Below, one piece after another: positions 26,287 through 35,044 of a stretch of 64,000 nt of DNA. The notes beneath the pieces are model-generated. The model searched no databases. It was not told the origin of the DNA and saw only the letters and a list, made by a program, of their open reading frames with translations. Position numbers and translations under genes: made by a program. Origin of the DNA: Flavobacterium sp. (GTDB lineage Bacteria > Bacteroidota > Bacteroidia > Flavobacteriales > Flavobacteriaceae); the NCBI RefSeq assembly GCF_027531705.1, contig NZ_JAPZSP010000005.1, positions 25,187 through 89,186 on the forward strand. The letters run 5' to 3'. Each line of letters starts with the position of its first letter. Position 1 is the first letter of the stretch.

Positions 26287-27149
26287 AGTTGTATTTTTCC
26301 CATTTTATGATTCTTAAAATCTCTATTTGCTTTGAGTATATATTTATAAGCTGTAATTATATTTTCAGAATATCTAATGGATCTTTTTATATGATGAATA
26401 TAATTTTTGACCAATTTTTTTGTTATTTCAGGAAAAATTGTGGAATACTTTTTTTCAAGATATAAGATATTTCTGTACATGTAATACACTCTTAAGTTCG
26501 AGTGAACTATTCTATTTTTTTTGATTAAATAAAATGAGACTATTGAAGCTCTCCTAACTGGTTCTCCAAGTGAATGTTTGAAATAATTATTTTTAAATTG
26601 AATATTTTTATATCCATTTTTCATTGCAGCGTAGCAATAATCTATATCTACGCCATCTATAAAAAGGTTTTCATCAAAACCACCAATTTTTTCAAATAAA
26701 TTTAAATTAATTACAGAGCATGACGTAATTAAATGATCAACTTCTTCAAAAATAATTTCGTTTGAATCACAACAGATGGCTTCTTTGTTATATTCTAAGC
26801 CAAAATTAGCAACATTTTCGGAATCTTTAAAATTTTCAATGTCTCTAAAATATTTTTCAATGTTTTCTTCTAGAAAAGATGAGTCTTGATCCATTGTTAA
26901 GAGTTTGTCATATCCTTCATAGATTGCCAATCTTGATGCTTGATTTAAGCGAATTGAAATACCATGATTTTCTCCATCCCAAAAATAATTAATTTTTTCA
27001 TTTTCATTAATAAAGGAACTTTCAAGTTTAGTTGCGGAATTATCGTAAACATACAATTTACTTATCTTAGGTAAATAACTTGTTATGTTTTGTAAATCCT
27101 CTATATTTGGATTATAAAGTATTACACATGCTGCGATATTAAAACTCAT
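26283..27149 (-). CDS. Family 2 glycosyltransferase
   Basis: A 288-residue protein of the RfbF/rhamnosyltransferase type: AACVILYNPNIEDLQNITSY at the N-terminus, LTMDQDSSF as the DxD motif near residue 87, and GGFDENLFIDGVDIDYC near 165. It is inserted between two paralogous transferases and overlaps both neighbours by 4 nt (ATGA-type junctions). It probably adds a deoxyhexose to the same glycan. Confidence 0.82.
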   Translation of the reverse strand: MSFNIAACVILYNPNIEDLQNITSYLPKISKLYVYDNSATKLESSFINENEKINYFWDGENHGISIRLNQASRLAIYEGYDKLLTMDQDSSFLEENIEKYFRDIENFKDSENVANFGLEYNKEAICCDSNEIIFEEVDHLITSCSVINLNLFEKIGGFDENLFIDGVDIDYCYAAMKNGYKNIQFKNNYFKHSLGEPVRRASIVSFYLIKKNRIVHSNLRVYYMYRNILYLEKKYSTIFPEITKKLVKNYIHHIKRSIRYSENIITAYKYILKANRDFKNHKMGKIQL

Positions 27150-28111
27150 AAATTTTTAATTTTTCTTTTTCCTAGAAATGTATCAATCCATTTTGTTAAT
27201 TGGTATTTTACTGGAAACTTTATTTTTATTTTTTTTTGCAGTTGAAGATATTCTTCATAGCAATCTTTTTTCATATTTTGAATACCATATTTATCTGTAA
27301 GCGTGTTCGATAATTTTTCTAACTCATTAAATTTTAACCATTTTTTTTTAGATAAAATTAGATAATCCTTATATTTTTTTGGTTCATCAAGTCCTAAAAG
27401 TATTCTTTTTTTATGCTTTATTTTTTTTAGTTTAGCATCACTTTTTACACCTACTTGTTGATTACCATGAATTCTGTAGTATAGTAAATTTTGTGTCGAA
27501 TAGTACAATGTTTTTTTGATTGCTAAAAGTATTGCTATCCATTCATCGTGTAAAACTTCATCTGAAAATGGAAAAATAAATTCTTTTACTTCATTTTTTA
27601 TACATAAAGTTGCTCCAGTTGCAATATTTCCATTTTTTGTAATAATATCAAATAAATCAATTGGTTTTTGTAATTCATTTTCTAGGAAAAAAATAGAATC
27701 CCATAAAGTGAGTGGAGTTATTATTTTGTCATCTTCATTGATTAAGCTGGCATTTGTAAATACACCTTCGCATTTTGGGTTTTCATTAAAAATTTTTAGT
27801 GTTTCAACTATTTTGTTTTCATTCCAAATATCATCTTGATCGGACAAAAAAATGTAATCACCTTGGCAAATAGCTATTGCTTTTTCAAAATTCTTAGTGC
27901 TTCCTTGATTAGTTTCATTGTCAAATAACTTTATAGTTTCTGGATGATATTTTATATATTCTTTTATAATTTCTACAGTAGTATCATTAGAACAGTCATC
28001 ACAAATTACAATTTCATCAACACTAAATTTATTTTGATGCAAAATACTATCTAGCTGTTTTTGTATGTATTTTTCACCATTATAGGTGCATAATGCTACT
28101 GAAATTTTCAT
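27146..28111 (-). CDS. Family 2 glycosyltransferase (rhamnosyltransferase-like), copy 2
   Basis: A 321-residue protein very similar in layout to the product of 25294-26286: SVALCTYNGEKYIQKQLDSI, ICDDCSNDTTVEII, GSTKNFEKAIAICQGDYIFL, SDQDDIW and HDEWIAILLA. The two probably arose by duplication within the cluster and then diverged in donor or acceptor. It is one base away from the next upstream gene. Confidence 0.85.
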   Translation of the reverse strand: MKISVALCTYNGEKYIQKQLDSILHQNKFSVDEIVICDDCSNDTTVEIIKEYIKYHPETIKLFDNETNQGSTKNFEKAIAICQGDYIFLSDQDDIWNENKIVETLKIFNENPKCEGVFTNASLINEDDKIITPLTLWDSIFFLENELQKPIDLFDIITKNGNIATGATLCIKNEVKEFIFPFSDEVLHDEWIAILLAIKKTLYYSTQNLLYYRIHGNQQVGVKSDAKLKKIKHKKRILLGLDEPKKYKDYLILSKKKWLKFNELEKLSNTLTDKYGIQNMKKDCYEEYLQLQKKIKIKFPVKYQLTKWIDTFLGKRKIKNL

Positions 28112-28112
28112 A

Positions 28113-29048
28113 CTAACTTGTTATCTTCTGTTTCAATTTTAATGACTCACTTAACGGTGCACCAACGAGTAGTACTCTAAATATTTTCCAATAACTTGGT
28201 TTGAAAAGACTTTTGAAAAAGAAATGAAAACGCAGTTTATTCAAAATTACTTGATGCCAAAAATACCCATAATGTTTTCTAATTACATATAAATAGGAAA
28301 TTTTGTGTTCCGTTTTTATGGTAATTGAACTTGGCGTGCTAACACCGTGAAAATGAACGTATTTTGCTTCAGGAATTAGATATGCATATTTTTTTATTTT
28401 TGATAGTCTTTTGCATAAATCAGTTTCTTCAAAATAAAGGAAAAGGTTGGTGTCAAATCCTCCAACAGTATTAAAATCCTCCGATTTAACTATCATAAAA
28501 CTTCCCGATATAAATTGACCTCTTTTTGGTTCAGAATATATTATTTTACGATTTGGATATTTTTCAGGATTTAGTTTTTCTAATAATTTGCGACCTAAAA
28601 TTTCTTTGGCTGGCGAAGCGAAGTGATCTAAAGTAGGTAATAGACTTCCATCTTCTTTATAGGCAAGTGGACCGCATATTCCAAAGTCAGGATTATTGGT
28701 TATTTTTGAATATATAATTGACAAACAGTCGTTTGATAGTAATGAGTCATTGTTTATGAATGCCAGATAATTTGCATTACTATAATGTACACCAAGCATA
28801 TTACCAGCTCCAAACCCCAAATTTATGGCACTTCTTACTAATTGAACATTATAATATTTTTTATTTTCAATATATGATTCTAGACTGGAAAAATCCTCTT
28901 TTTCGGATGCATTATCAATAATAACAATTTGATAATTTAAGGAACTAGCTGTTTTAGCAATAATACTTTCTATACAATTCTTAGTATAGCTGTTAGAATT
29001 ATAGTTTATTAAAATAGCTGCAATATCATATTTTTTTTGACCAATCAT
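28113..29048 (-). CDS. Family 2 glycosyltransferase
   Basis: A 311-residue GT2 protein: AAILINYNSNSYTKNCIESI, LGFGAGNMLGVHYSNANYLAFINND with the metal-binding Asp, and GGFDTNLFLYFEETDLCKRL, which is typical of rhamnosyl/WcaA-like enzymes. It overlaps the upstream gene by 4 nt. The C-terminal 60 residues are basic and amphipathic, consistent with membrane association. Confidence 0.85.
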   Translation of the reverse strand: MIGQKKYDIAAILINYNSNSYTKNCIESIIAKTASSLNYQIVIIDNASEKEDFSSLESYIENKKYYNVQLVRSAINLGFGAGNMLGVHYSNANYLAFINNDSLLSNDCLSIIYSKITNNPDFGICGPLAYKEDGSLLPTLDHFASPAKEILGRKLLEKLNPEKYPNRKIIYSEPKRGQFISGSFMIVKSEDFNTVGGFDTNLFLYFEETDLCKRLSKIKKYAYLIPEAKYVHFHGVSTPSSITIKTEHKISYLYVIRKHYGYFWHQVILNKLRFHFFFKSLFKPSYWKIFRVLLVGAPLSESLKLKQKITS

Positions 29049-29842
29049 AAATATTGATTTATTCCTTTTTCTATAAAAGTTATTTTTCTTTCTGTTGTTT
29101 GTTTCTCTATTTCGTTATTGATTTCGATATGACTTTTCGACTGTTCTTTATGATAAATGTGATAGGCAAGACCAGCAAATTTCAATCGTTTCCCTAATAT
29201 TCCAATATTATGCAATCGTTGAATCATTTCAGAATCATCTATTCCCCAACCAACTAAATTTTCGTTGAAACCATTTACTTTAATAAAATCTTCTTTCCAA
29301 AATGACATATTGCATCCTCTCAACTTTGGTGAACGGATATCAGTTTTTTTTGAAAAATTCATTAAAAAAGGGATTCGTATTGTTCGAGTTCTTTTTTTAA
29401 TCCCTTTTGAAAAAATGTCAAAATGAACAGTTTTTTTGCTAAAAATTGAACCTAAAATATTTTCCTGAATATTTACTCTTGACCCAAATAGATAGGTGCC
29501 TTTTTCGGCAAAAGTTAAATGGTCTTCAACAAAATGTTTGTTCATTATTATATCTCCATCAATCTCAATAATATATTCATATTTTGCTTTTGCAATAGCT
29601 TTATTCATTATGGCGGGCTTTCTGTTTTTCATATCTTCGTGCCAAACATGAATAAGCGGAACTGGAAATTTTTGTTGATATTTTTTTATCAATTCTTCTG
29701 TTTCATTAGAAGAACCGTCATCAGCAATAATAACTTCGTTAGGTAAAACAGATTGATTTAGTACGCTAGACAATAGTAAATCAAGCGCTTCTGGCCAATT
29801 ATAAGTTGGTGTGACCAATGTGCATTTAGGCATGTTACTCAT
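29045..29842 (-). CDS. Family 2 glycosyltransferase with galactosyltransferase-type C-terminal domain, copy 1
   Basis: A 265-residue protein: TLVTPTYNWPEALDLLLSSV, VIIADDGSSNETEEL, HVWHEDMKNRKPAIMNKAI, the DxD IEIDGD near residue 96, and GWGIDDSEMIQRL in the C-terminal galactosyltransferase-like domain. The gene on the other side of the cluster at 32189-33007 has the same set of motifs. It is 2 nt from the upstream WaaE-like gene. Confidence 0.84.
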   Translation of the reverse strand: MSNMPKCTLVTPTYNWPEALDLLLSSVLNQSVLPNEVIIADDGSSNETEELIKKYQQKFPVPLIHVWHEDMKNRKPAIMNKAIAKAKYEYIIEIDGDIIMNKHFVEDHLTFAEKGTYLFGSRVNIQENILGSIFSKKTVHFDIFSKGIKKRTRTIRIPFLMNFSKKTDIRSPKLRGCNMSFWKEDFIKVNGFNENLVGWGIDDSEMIQRLHNIGILGKRLKFAGLAYHIYHKEQSKSHIEINNEIEKQTTERKITFIEKGINQYL

Positions 29843-29844
29843 AA

Positions 29845-30615
29845 TTAATCTATTTTTCTATAACGCATCCATAACTGTAAATAACGCTTAAAAACGGAAA
29901 ATGAATGTATGTAAGCTAGAATAAAACCTTCTTTACCATCTAATATGCCTAATCTAAAAATATACTGCCACATAAAACGATACATTGGGCGAAAGAAAAA
30001 ATGGTAACCATTTGGTTTTATTTTTTTATTATAAAGATTCTCAGCTTGAAGTTTGCTATACAGATTTAGTTTATCATTATAATTATCAAAATTTTTGTAA
30101 CTATAGTGATTCAAGCAGTTTTTTAAAACACCTATTTTGCCATCAGCTTTTACTTCTTCATGGACTAAGTTTCCGTTATAAGTGCAATAGTTTTTATTGA
30201 ATAAACGAATGGCTTTGTCTGATTGCCAACCTCCATATCGAATGTGTTTATTCATAAAATAGAAGTTTCTTTTCACAAAAAAAGCCACTATCGAATGAGG
30301 GTTACTTACTTTTTTAACAATCTCATCTTCCAAAGATTTTGTTATAATTTCATCTAAATCAAAAAAAACAATCCAATCATTTTTAGCTAAGTTGATTCCA
30401 AAATTTCGCTGAGACGAAAAATTCTCAAATTTTTTTTCAATAACCGTTGCCCCTAAACTTTTTGCTAACGAAGCAGTACCATCTGTACTCTCAGAATCGA
30501 TAAAGATGATTTCATCTGCAAAAGACAGACTTTCAATATATCTTTTAACATTGTGAACTTCATTATAAGAAATTGCCAAGGCGCTTATCTTGATTTTTTC
30601 GTTATTTTTGGACAT
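29845..30615 (-). CDS. Family 2 glycosyltransferase, LPS core WaaE/KdtX-like, copy 1
   Basis: A 256-residue protein: ISALAISYNEVHNVKRYIES, IIFIDSESTDGTASLAKSLG, FSSQRNFGINLAKNDWIVFF, DLDEI as the metal motif and YGGWQSDKAIRLFNKNY. This pattern is that of beta-1,4-glucosyltransferases acting on the LPS inner core. It is the promoter-proximal gene of the run of six glycosyltransferase/methyltransferase genes that ends at 24519. A paralogue lies at 31398-32135. Confidence 0.84.
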   Translation of the reverse strand: MSKNNEKIKISALAISYNEVHNVKRYIESLSFADEIIFIDSESTDGTASLAKSLGATVIEKKFENFSSQRNFGINLAKNDWIVFFDLDEIITKSLEDEIVKKVSNPHSIVAFFVKRNFYFMNKHIRYGGWQSDKAIRLFNKNYCTYNGNLVHEEVKADGKIGVLKNCLNHYSYKNFDNYNDKLNLYSKLQAENLYNKKIKPNGYHFFFRPMYRFMWQYIFRLGILDGKEGFILAYIHSFSVFKRYLQLWMRYRKID

Positions 30616-30680
30616 AATTCGTTGCTATATGCTACAAATATAATATTTTTACGCCAATTCTATTTTCAATTTTTCTATTT

Positions 30681-31406
30681 GTGTCAAAATTTACTGTTTT
30701 AATGTATCATAATTTGAGTACTTCTTCTAGTGTGAGTAAAGGACTAACTATTTCCAATGAAAAATTTGAAGAACAGATAAAGTATTTAGTAGATAAACAA
30801 TATACTTTCTTTTTTGCTTCTGAAATTATTAAAAAAACAACATTCCCAAAAAAATCTATTGCTCTTACTTTTGATGATGTGACTGAAAATCAATTGCTTT
30901 ATGCGATTCCTGTTTTGAAAAAATATAATGCTAAAGCTACTTTTTTCATCCCATTTAATTATATTGGAAAATCTGATTTATGGAATGAAGGATTAGATAG
31001 CGATCCTGAAAAAATAATGACAATTGATCAGCTAAAAAGCATAGATAATTCAATTATTGAATTTGGACATCATTCTTTTTTTCATAAACCTTTTACAAAA
31101 TTATCATTGCAAGAAATCCAGGAAGATTTAGATAAAAGTTATGCTTTTATTAATGAAAATAACCTAACTGTTTTTCCATCAATTGCTTATCCTTTTGGAA
31201 AATATCCTAAAAAGAAAACTGAAAAAGAAGATTTTTTTAAAGTTTTAGAAAAAAACAATATTCAAATGGGCTTTAGAATAGGGAATAGAAGAAATAAATT
31301 ACCACTAGAAAATATTTATGAAATACAACGCATAGACATTAAAGGCGAAGACAGTTTACTCGAGTTTAAAATGAAAATTAAAATTGGGAAATTAGGATTA
31401 TTCTAG
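30681..31406 (+). CDS. Polysaccharide deacetylase (NodB domain)
   Basis: A 241-residue carbohydrate esterase family 4 protein. It starts at GTG (SKFTVLMYHNLS). The NodB motifs are LTFDDVTENQ (catalytic and metal Asp pair) and HHSFFHKPF (metal HxxxH), with SIAYPFGKY as the third block. It has no signal peptide or transmembrane segment, so it probably works in the cytosol on a precursor, removing N-acetyl groups. It is divergent from the glycan run and its 3' end overlaps the next gene on the other strand by 9 nt. Confidence 0.85.
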   Translation: MSKFTVLMYHNLSTSSSVSKGLTISNEKFEEQIKYLVDKQYTFFFASEIIKKTTFPKKSIALTFDDVTENQLLYAIPVLKKYNAKATFFIPFNYIGKSDLWNEGLDSDPEKIMTIDQLKSIDNSIIEFGHHSFFHKPFTKLSLQEIQEDLDKSYAFINENNLTVFPSIAYPFGKYPKKKTEKEDFFKVLEKNNIQMGFRIGNRRNKLPLENIYEIQRIDIKGEDSLLEFKMKIKIGKLGLF

Positions 31407-32135
31407 TTCTTTTTTGATTAAAATCATTTTTACATATCTTGAAAAAACACCATATGCATCAATTGTTGCAACTGCTAATCCTGGTATGCCATCAAGAAAT
31501 CCTTTTCTAATTATGTAGGTATGGAAAAAACGATAAAAAGGCTTAAAAATTAAATGAAAATATGAAGCTTTTTTATTTTTTTCAACTTCCATTTTTGCTT
31601 GAAACCATGCATACGAATTTTTCTTTTTTAAGTAATGAAATAATCCTTTATAAGTATAATGAATCATAAAATTGGATAGCAGACCTACTGTTCCTTTATG
31701 AATCAATTTTTCATGTACATCACCTTTAAAATAAACAGAATCATTTTTAACCAATCGGATTACTTTGTTTTCGGTGTGATATAAAAATCTATTCATATAA
31801 TAGTGAGGAAACCTTATTTTATATGCATTATGTTTAGGGTTATTTATAGTTTTGGCAATTTCATTCTTAAGCTTTTCAGTAACTCTTTCGTCCGCATCAA
31901 CAAAGAGAATCCAATCGCCTTTAGCAATTTTAATAGCTTCATTTTTTTGATTTGAAAAATTATCAAATTCTCGTTGAATAATTTCACAATCAAACTGTTT
32001 AGCAATAGAAATTGTATCATCAGTACTAAATGAATCTATAACAATAATTTGATTAGCAAAAGAAACAGAATGCAAACAATCGAAGATATACTTTGCTTCA
32101 TTTTGAGTTGGAATAATGACTGTTATAGTTGACAT
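31398..32135 (-). CDS. Family 2 glycosyltransferase, LPS core WaaE/KdtX-like, copy 2
   Basis: A 245-residue protein: STITVIIPTQNEAKYIFDCL, IIVIDSFSTDDTISIAKQF, FVDADERVTEKL and a basic C-terminus FSRYVKMILIKKELE. It is paralogous to 29845-30615. The ATG at 32135 fits the family start; a TTG at 32156 in frame would overlap the divergent gene's promoter region. It is convergent with the deacetylase. Confidence 0.83.
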   Translation of the reverse strand: MSTITVIIPTQNEAKYIFDCLHSVSFANQIIVIDSFSTDDTISIAKQFDCEIIQREFDNFSNQKNEAIKIAKGDWILFVDADERVTEKLKNEIAKTINNPKHNAYKIRFPHYYMNRFLYHTENKVIRLVKNDSVYFKGDVHEKLIHKGTVGLLSNFMIHYTYKGLFHYLKKKNSYAWFQAKMEVEKNKKASYFHLIFKPFYRFFHTYIIRKGFLDGIPGLAVATIDAYGVFSRYVKMILIKKELE

Positions 32136-32173
32136 AATGAATTTACTTGAGTTCAAACATAGAATTTTTTTTT

Positions 32174-32181
32174 TATCTTTG
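32174..32181 (+). promoter_or_regulatory. -7 promoter box TATCTTTG for the GT2 gene at 32189
   Basis: TATCTTTG matches TAnnTTTG and ends 7 nt before the ATG at 32189. This implies a very short 5' leader and argues against the upstream in-frame start at 32147. Confidence 0.55.
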
Positions 32182-32188
32182 CAACGTA

Positions 32189-33007
32189 ATGAATAAAGAT
32201 ATTTCCATCATAATAAGCACTTATAATTCGCCAGAGTGGTTAGCAAAAGTTCTTTATGGGTATAATGCACAGACTTTCAGGAACTTTGAGGTTGTAATTG
32301 CTGATGATGGTTCTGACGAAAGAACAAAAAAATTTATATCAGAAATTCAAAAAGAAGTTTTTTTTCCCATTTATCATGTTTGGCACGAAGACAATGGTTT
32401 TCAAAAAACAATTATCTTGAATAAGTCAATTTTTGCTACTACTACTGATTACATTTTGATGACAGATGGTGATTGTATTCCAAGAGAAGATTTTATAGAG
32501 CAGCACATAAAGAATAGAGAGGAAGGTTACTTTTTATCTGGAGGATATTATAAATTACCAATGAAAATATCTAAACAAATCTCTAAAGAAGACATTTATT
32601 TAGGAAAATGTTTTGATATAAATTGGTTAAAAAAGAATGGAATTAAAGTTTCTTTCAAAAGCTATAAGTTAATTGCCGTTGGTATTAAGAGTTGGTTTTT
32701 TAATTTGATTACACCTACAACGCCAAGTTGGAATGGACATAATTCTTCGGGATGGAAATCTGATTTTTTAGAAGTTAATGGTTTTGATGAGCGAATGCAA
32801 TATGGTGGAGAAGATAGAGAATTTGGTGAACGATTAATAAATAAAGGTATTAAAGCTAAACAAATAAGATATTCAACTGTCTGTATTCATTTGGATCATG
32901 CTCGTAGTTATGTAAAGCCAGAGATGCTTGAAAAAAATCTTCAAATTAGAAAAGAAACTAAAGCGAATAAAAAGGTGTGGACTGAGTTTGGAATTAAAAA
33001 GGAATAA
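32189..33007 (+). CDS. Family 2 glycosyltransferase with galactosyltransferase-type C-terminal domain, copy 2
   Basis: A 272-residue protein: NKDISIIISTYNSPEWLAKV, VVIADDGSDERTKKF, HVWHEDNGFQKTIILNKSI, LMTDGDCIPREDF as the metal site, and GGEDREFGERL near residue 210 in the C-terminal domain. It resembles the product of 29045-29842. The promoter box at 32174 fixes the start at 32189. Its stop codon directly abuts the stop of the heptosyltransferase-like gene on the other strand. Confidence 0.84.
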   Translation: MNKDISIIISTYNSPEWLAKVLYGYNAQTFRNFEVVIADDGSDERTKKFISEIQKEVFFPIYHVWHEDNGFQKTIILNKSIFATTTDYILMTDGDCIPREDFIEQHIKNREEGYFLSGGYYKLPMKISKQISKEDIYLGKCFDINWLKKNGIKVSFKSYKLIAVGIKSWFFNLITPTTPSWNGHNSSGWKSDFLEVNGFDERMQYGGEDREFGERLINKGIKAKQIRYSTVCIHLDHARSYVKPEMLEKNLQIRKETKANKKVWTEFGIKKE

Positions 33008-34072
33008 TTATTTTAAATAATCACCTAAAAATGGTTTTAATTCTGAAATAATCATTTCAGGAGTTAATTTTAAGTACAATTCCCTCGGATTTTTTTCTAT
33101 TTCTTTGTTTTGTTCGTAAGACAATTCAGAAATAGCATTGGGAAGAAAATCTAATAAATGAACAGATTTATGAAATTTACCATCTTCAAAACTACTCCAA
33201 TCATCTTTATTTATATAAGGTGAAAAAATAGTGAAAGTTGGCTTGTTTAATGCTTTTGCAATATGAACCGTTCCTCCTTCATTAGAAACTAATACAGTAC
33301 ATTTATTCATTAATACGGCAAAATCTCTAATACTAGGAGCGTAAATATCAAGAATAATATTTGATTTTTGCTGGCACATATTATAAATTTTATTAGCTTC
33401 TTCTTTCTGATTTGGTGCATAGTTAAACAATAAATAGCAATTGAAGTTAAAAGCTATATAATCAACAATAGTTGCTATATATTCGTATGGCATAGATTTT
33501 TGAGGTGTGCTTCCTAAAATTCCAAGCATTACGATTTTTTTGTCTTGGTATTTTTCCGGAACTTCAAATTGCTTTTCTTTTTCTGTTAAAAAAATCTTTG
33601 GTTCATAATCTATATCCGTTAAGGTTTCTACTTGTTGTAATAAGTGAATTCTATCTTCAATCGCTTTTCCACAAACATGGCTTTTTTCTTTAAGAATTCC
33701 GACTGGGTTAGTGTAATAGCCTAAATTTCCAATTTTTTTGCGGCTTTTGTGACCAACAGTTTGAATTGCTCCTCCAAACTTACATATCAATCGGCTTTGT
33801 AATTTAGAATAGGGATCAAAAATGATATCATATTTTTCTTTACGAACTTCTTTTATCGTTTTTATTAAATTTTTAAACTTTTTAAGCTCTTTTTCATTTA
33901 TTGAAATTATTTTATCAATGTTGGGATTATTTTGAATAACACCATGTGTAAACTCATAAGCCATTAAATGAACAATACTAGTTGGGTATTTTTTTTTGAA
34001 GTTATTGGCAATAACCGAACTTATTAGCACATCACCAATACGTTTATTTTGAATAATTAAAATTTTCTTCAT
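33008..34072 (-). CDS. Family 9 glycosyltransferase (ADP-heptose:LPS heptosyltransferase-like)
   Basis: A 354-residue GT-B protein. The N-terminal domain begins KKILIIQNKRIGDVLISSVI; the donor domain has LGILGSTPQKSMPYEYI and VSNEGGTVHIAKALNKPTFT, matching heptosyltransferases of the LPS inner core. With the WaaP-like kinase next door it points to LPS core, rather than capsule, as one product of the cluster. Confidence 0.87.
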   Translation of the reverse strand: MKKILIIQNKRIGDVLISSVIANNFKKKYPTSIVHLMAYEFTHGVIQNNPNIDKIISINEKELKKFKNLIKTIKEVRKEKYDIIFDPYSKLQSRLICKFGGAIQTVGHKSRKKIGNLGYYTNPVGILKEKSHVCGKAIEDRIHLLQQVETLTDIDYEPKIFLTEKEKQFEVPEKYQDKKIVMLGILGSTPQKSMPYEYIATIVDYIAFNFNCYLLFNYAPNQKEEANKIYNMCQQKSNIILDIYAPSIRDFAVLMNKCTVLVSNEGGTVHIAKALNKPTFTIFSPYINKDDWSSFEDGKFHKSVHLLDFLPNAISELSYEQNKEIEKNPRELYLKLTPEMIISELKPFLGDYLK

Positions 34073-34224
34073 TTTCAGTCACTTTTACAGTCGAAGCTTT
34101 ACAAGTTAAATTTTTAAAATTAATTTTTTAAATTTGAAAATGCCCAACATTAAATAATATGTAAAGCTTTTGCAAGTGCAAATTACTATTTTTTTATACA
34201 TTTACCCAACTATAATTTACAATT

Positions 34225-34980
34225 GTGCAAACATCTATACATACCAAATACAAAAGTCTTGAAGATGCTATATATCAGTTGGTTACTGATTTTTCTGAAA
34301 AAGGTGAATGGATTGTAAAAGGTTCACGTAATAGTATTAAATCGAATTTTTTAGAAAATGAAAAGGTTTCCATTAAGTTTTTTCAAAAACCAAGTTTGCT
34401 GAAATCGATAATTTATTCTTTTTTTAGAACTACAAAAGCAAGAAGGTCTTATGAATACGCCAATTATTTATTAGAAAATTCCATCCAAACACCATTTCCA
34501 ATTGCTTATATCGAGAATCAAAATAGTTTTGGATTGCTTCAAGATAGCTATTATATAAGCCATCACATTAATTACGATTTTACTATTCGCGAACTTATAC
34601 ATGATCCATTATTTGAAGAGCGTAACCTTATTTTAGAAAAATTTACCGAGTTTACTTTTAAGATGCATCAGGCAAAGGTGAATTTCTTAGACCATTCACC
34701 TGGTAATACATTGATTGTAAAAAATGGAAAAGGTGATTATGAATTCTATTTGATTGATTTAAACAGAATGAAATTTGAAAATCTTTCAATTCAACAACGA
34801 ATGGATAATTTCAAAAAAATGTGGCTTTCTAAACAAATGATAAAAGTTGTAGCCAAAAAATATGCAGAACTTTCAGGCGAATCAGAAGTAAAATTGCATA
34901 AAATTCTTCTTGAAAAAACAACAAAATTCAAAAGAAGAATTACCAAAAAGAAATACTTAAAACGCAAACTAAAAAAATAA
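34225..34980 (+). CDS. Lipopolysaccharide kinase (Kdo/WaaP) family protein
   Basis: A 251-residue kinase-like protein starting at GTG. WIVKGSRNSIKSNF gives a nucleotide-loop-like start, FLDHSPGNTLIV (about 153-164) contains the catalytic Asp and Asn of the WaaP/KdkA loop, and YEFYLIDLNRMKF gives the metal-binding Asp. The tail is strongly basic, as in peripheral membrane proteins. It probably phosphorylates Kdo or heptose of the LPS core. It is the last gene of the glycan region and is followed by a terminator. Confidence 0.8.
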   Translation: MQTSIHTKYKSLEDAIYQLVTDFSEKGEWIVKGSRNSIKSNFLENEKVSIKFFQKPSLLKSIIYSFFRTTKARRSYEYANYLLENSIQTPFPIAYIENQNSFGLLQDSYYISHHINYDFTIRELIHDPLFEERNLILEKFTEFTFKMHQAKVNFLDHSPGNTLIVKNGKGDYEFYLIDLNRMKFENLSIQQRMDNFKKMWLSKQMIKVVAKKYAELSGESEVKLHKILLEKTTKFKRRITKKKYLKRKLKK

Positions 34981-35008
34981 GCTCCGAATTTATAATCGGA
35001 GCTTTTTT
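34979..35008 (+). terminator. Rho-independent terminator after the LPS kinase gene
   Basis: AAGCTCCGA (34979-34987) pairs perfectly with TCGGAGCTT (34996-35004), followed by TTTTA. It overlaps the stop codon. Confidence 0.8.
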
Positions 35009-35044
35009 ATTTGAATTTTGATAATTTAAAGTTAATCAAATTGC

